Assembly (NCBI GenBank): GCA_001898545.1
Contig: MKUB01000173.1
Location: forward strand, 19,524-61,620
Direction: 5' to 3'
Origin: Sphingomonadales bacterium 63-6
Lineage (GTDB): Bacteria > Pseudomonadota > Alphaproteobacteria > Sphingomonadales > Sphingomonadaceae
DNA: 42,097 bases
Below, in pieces: positions 39,846 to 42,097 of this stretch. Made by a program: the position numbers and the translations under genes. Position 1 is the stretch's first letter, and the number at the start of each line of letters is the position of its first letter. Below the pieces are notes generated by a model. That model searched no databases and had not been told where the DNA came from. It worked only from the letters and a program-made list of their open reading frames with translations.

Positions 39846-40622
39846 CTACCCCAGATAAGGCGGCAGCGGCTTGATAAGGCTGAAATATTCCTCGGCCGGG
39901 GCATATTCCAGGGGCTTCAGCACGAAATCGGGCTGTTCCACCGCAATATCGGGCAACCGGTCCAGCAGATTGCGGATCAGGGTCAGCCGTCCGCGTTTCT
40001 GATCGTTGAAATCCACCAGCGTCCACGGGGCATAATCGGTGTGGCTGGCTGCCAGCATCTCTTCCCGCGCGGCGGTATAGGCGACGTATTTTTCCCGTGC
40101 CACGAGGTCGATTGGCGAGAGCTTCCAGCGCTTGAGCGGATCGTCATAGCGTTCCGCCAGCCGCTTTTCCTGTTCGGCCTGATCCGTGGTCAGCCAATAT
40201 TTGAACAGCACGATGCCGTCATCCACCAGCTGCTTTTCAAAGATGGGAACCTGCCGGAGGAAGGCATCCACTTGTGGCTGGGTGGCAAAGCCCATCACCT
40301 TTTCCACGCCTGCACGATTATACCAGCTGCGGTCGAACAGCACGATTTCGCCCGCGCAGGGCAGATGTTCGACATAGCGCTGGAAATACCACTGGCTGGC
40401 TTCCTGCTCGCTCGGCTTGGGCAGGGCCACAGTGCGGCACTGGCGCGGATTGAGCGGGGCGCTGATCGCGTGGATCACCCCGCTCTTGCCCGACGTATCG
40501 CGCCCCTCAAACAGCACCAGCACGCGCGCGCCGGTGGTCTTGGCCCATTGCGCCATGGACAGGAGTTCAAGCTGCATCGGCGCGAGCAGCTTTTCGTATT
40601 CCTTGCTCTTCAGCTTTCCCAT
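39846..40622 (-). CDS. ppk2: Polyphosphate kinase 2 family protein
   Basis: LVLFEGRDTSGKSGVIHAISAPLNPRQCRTVALPKPSEQEASQWYFQRYVEHLPCAGEIVLFDRSWYNRAGVEKVMGF. Confidence 0.93.
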   Translation of the reverse strand: MGKLKSKEYEKLLAPMQLELLSMAQWAKTTGARVLVLFEGRDTSGKSGVIHAISAPLNPRQCRTVALPKPSEQEASQWYFQRYVEHLPCAGEIVLFDRSWYNRAGVEKVMGFATQPQVDAFLRQVPIFEKQLVDDGIVLFKYWLTTDQAEQEKRLAERYDDPLKRWKLSPIDLVAREKYVAYTAAREEMLAASHTDYAPWTLVDFNDQKRGRLTLIRNLLDRLPDIAVEQPDFVLKPLEYAPAEEYFSLIKPLPPYLG

Positions 40623-40664
40623 GGGTGCAGACTGCCCCGAAACCGGGGCACTGTCAGCACCAAA

Positions 40665-41477
40665 TCAGCGGAGGGCCAGCCAGGCAATCGCCACCGCGCC
40701 CAGTACAATGCGATACCAGCCGAAGGGCGAGAAACCATGGCGGCTGACATAGGAAATGAAGGCCCGGATCACGATCAGCGCGACCACGAAGCTGACGACG
40801 AAGCCAATCGCGATCTCGTCCCACCCGACAGTGGCGACGCCTTGCGCGATCTCTTCATGGCCGCCAAGCAATTCCAGCGTGGAAGCGCCCACCATGGTCG
40901 GCACGGCGAGGAAGAAGGAGAGTTCCGCCGCCGTCTTGCGGCCGATGCCCATGGCCAGCGCGCCCATGATCGTGGCGCCGGACCGGCTGACGCCGGGCAC
41001 CATGGCCAGGCATTGCGCCAGACCCACGCCCAGCGCCTGTTTCAGCGGCAGTTCGGCCACGCCCTTTTCCGGGCCGGGATGGGCGTTCTTCTCGATCACC
41101 AGAATCGCGATACCGCCCAGCAGCAGGGCCCATGCCACTACCGAAGGGCTGCCCAGCAGCACGTCGATATAATCCTTCAGCAGCAAGCCAAGGATCGCTG
41201 AAGGCAGGAAGGCGGCCAGGATATTGCGCACGAACAGCAGGCTGCCCCGCTCCAGCCGCAACATGCCGATCCCCGCGCTCCAGAAAGTGCGCCAATATTG
41301 GACCACCACCGCCAGGATCGCGCCGAGCTGAATCACGACATTGAACATCGCCCATTGGTGCGAATCATAGCCGAACAGCTCTGTGGCGAGGATGAGGTGT
41401 CCGGTGGATGACACGGGCACGAATTCGGTGAGGCCCTCGACAATGCCGAGGAGGATCGCGGTAAGGGTCAGGTCCAT
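40665..41477 (-). CDS. uppP: Undecaprenyl-diphosphatase
   Basis: GIVEGLTEFVPVSSTGHLILATEL and MVPGVSRSGATIMGAL signature motifs. Confidence 0.96.
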   Translation of the reverse strand: MDLTLTAILLGIVEGLTEFVPVSSTGHLILATELFGYDSHQWAMFNVVIQLGAILAVVVQYWRTFWSAGIGMLRLERGSLLFVRNILAAFLPSAILGLLLKDYIDVLLGSPSVVAWALLLGGIAILVIEKNAHPGPEKGVAELPLKQALGVGLAQCLAMVPGVSRSGATIMGALAMGIGRKTAAELSFFLAVPTMVGASTLELLGGHEEIAQGVATVGWDEIAIGFVVSFVVALIVIRAFISYVSRHGFSPFGWYRIVLGAVAIAWLALR

Positions 41478-41610
41478 ATAATCGCGGTGATGGCGGCTGG
41501 GCCGTGCAAGTCAAGCGCGGTGAGGCAGGCCAAGCCATTCTTCGTGTATTTTCATCGCTCTTGCGGGTGGCCGACCCTGTGCCGGCCATCCGCAAGGGCA
41601 AAACAGTGCC

Positions 41611-42097
41611 TTACCAGATGTGGACGCGCTCTTCCGGCGGCAGATAGAGCTTGTCGCCCGGCTTCACATCGAACGCCTTGTACCAGGCATCGACATTGCG
41701 CAGCGGGCCGTTCACCCGGAACTTCTCGGGCGAATGGGGATCGGTCAGCATCTGCTGGCGAAGCCGCTCCGGTCGGCTGGTGGAGCGCCAGGCTTGCGCC
41801 CAGCCGAGGAAGAAGCGCTGGTCGCCGGTCAAGCCGTCGATCACCTTGTCCTCCTTGCCGCCCAGCGACATCTTGTAGGCGCGATAGGCCAGGCTGAGGC
41901 CCGAAAGGTCGCCGATATTCTCGCCCAGGGTCAAGCGGCCATTGACGCAGGTCTTACCCTCGTCGAGCGGGCAGAAGGCATCGTATTGTGCCGCCAGCTT
42001 GTCGCCCTTGGCGTCGAAGGCCTTGCGATCGGCTTCGGTCCACCAGTCTTCCAGACGGCCCTTGGCATCGTATTTCGATCCCTGATCGTCAAAGCCG
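41611..42097 (-). CDS. M13 family metallopeptidase (neprilysin-like), C-terminal part, N-terminus outside window
   Basis: TLGENIGDLSGLSLAYRAYK...FFLGWAQAWR...HSPEKFRVNGPLRNVDAWYKAFDVKPGDKLYLPPEERVHIW; frame continues upstream to the window edge. Confidence 0.9.
   Translation of the reverse strand, partial: GFDDQGSKYDAKGRLEDWWTEADRKAFDAKGDKLAAQYDAFCPLDEGKTCVNGRLTLGENIGDLSGLSLAYRAYKMSLGGKEDKVIDGLTGDQRFFLGWAQAWRSTSRPERLRQQMLTDPHSPEKFRVNGPLRNVDAWYKAFDVKPGDKLYLPPEERVHIW

Overview
High-GC alphaproteobacterial chromosome segment with sphingomonad character, based on a serine palmitoyltransferase plus acyl carrier protein pair, UrcA-family proteins and the housekeeping gene set. No phage, IS element, CRISPR array, tRNA or rRNA was recognised. 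From left to right: (i) a catabolic-looking accessory region (1-12 kb) with a class C beta-lactamase-fold hydrolase, FAD desaturase-like protein, SDR, HerA-like ATPase, AraC regulator and a tightly coupled minus-strand operon GMC oxidoreductase / MBL / P450 / MBL / 3-hydroxyisobutyrate dehydrogenase-like; (ii) ACP + spt, guaA; (iii) a cluster at 15.39-17.0 kb of four tiny transcription units (two 27-codon ORFs and two UrcA-family genes), each preceded by the same phased promoter-like element; (iv) gyrB, an NTF2-like/HxlR divergent pair, a 5'-nucleotidase, three tandem secreted esterase-like paralogues, a DUF853 HerA-like ATPase, a pabB-pabC fusion, aminotransferase, RluA, ArfB, L33, LolA, XthA, RibA, beta-helix protein, an SPFH/RHH operon, small lipoproteins, an HTD2-like dehydratase, PPK2, UppP and a partial M13 peptidase. 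The most interesting signal is the 15.39-17.0 kb cluster: the element GCAA-N13-TTTYGCAYTTGCA-N18(-21)-CAT occurs four times with fixed spacing. Its sequence subtypes pair as A/C (27-codon ORFs) and B/D (UrcA), which suggests a duplicated two-gene module. All assignments come from reading the sequence; no database search was run.
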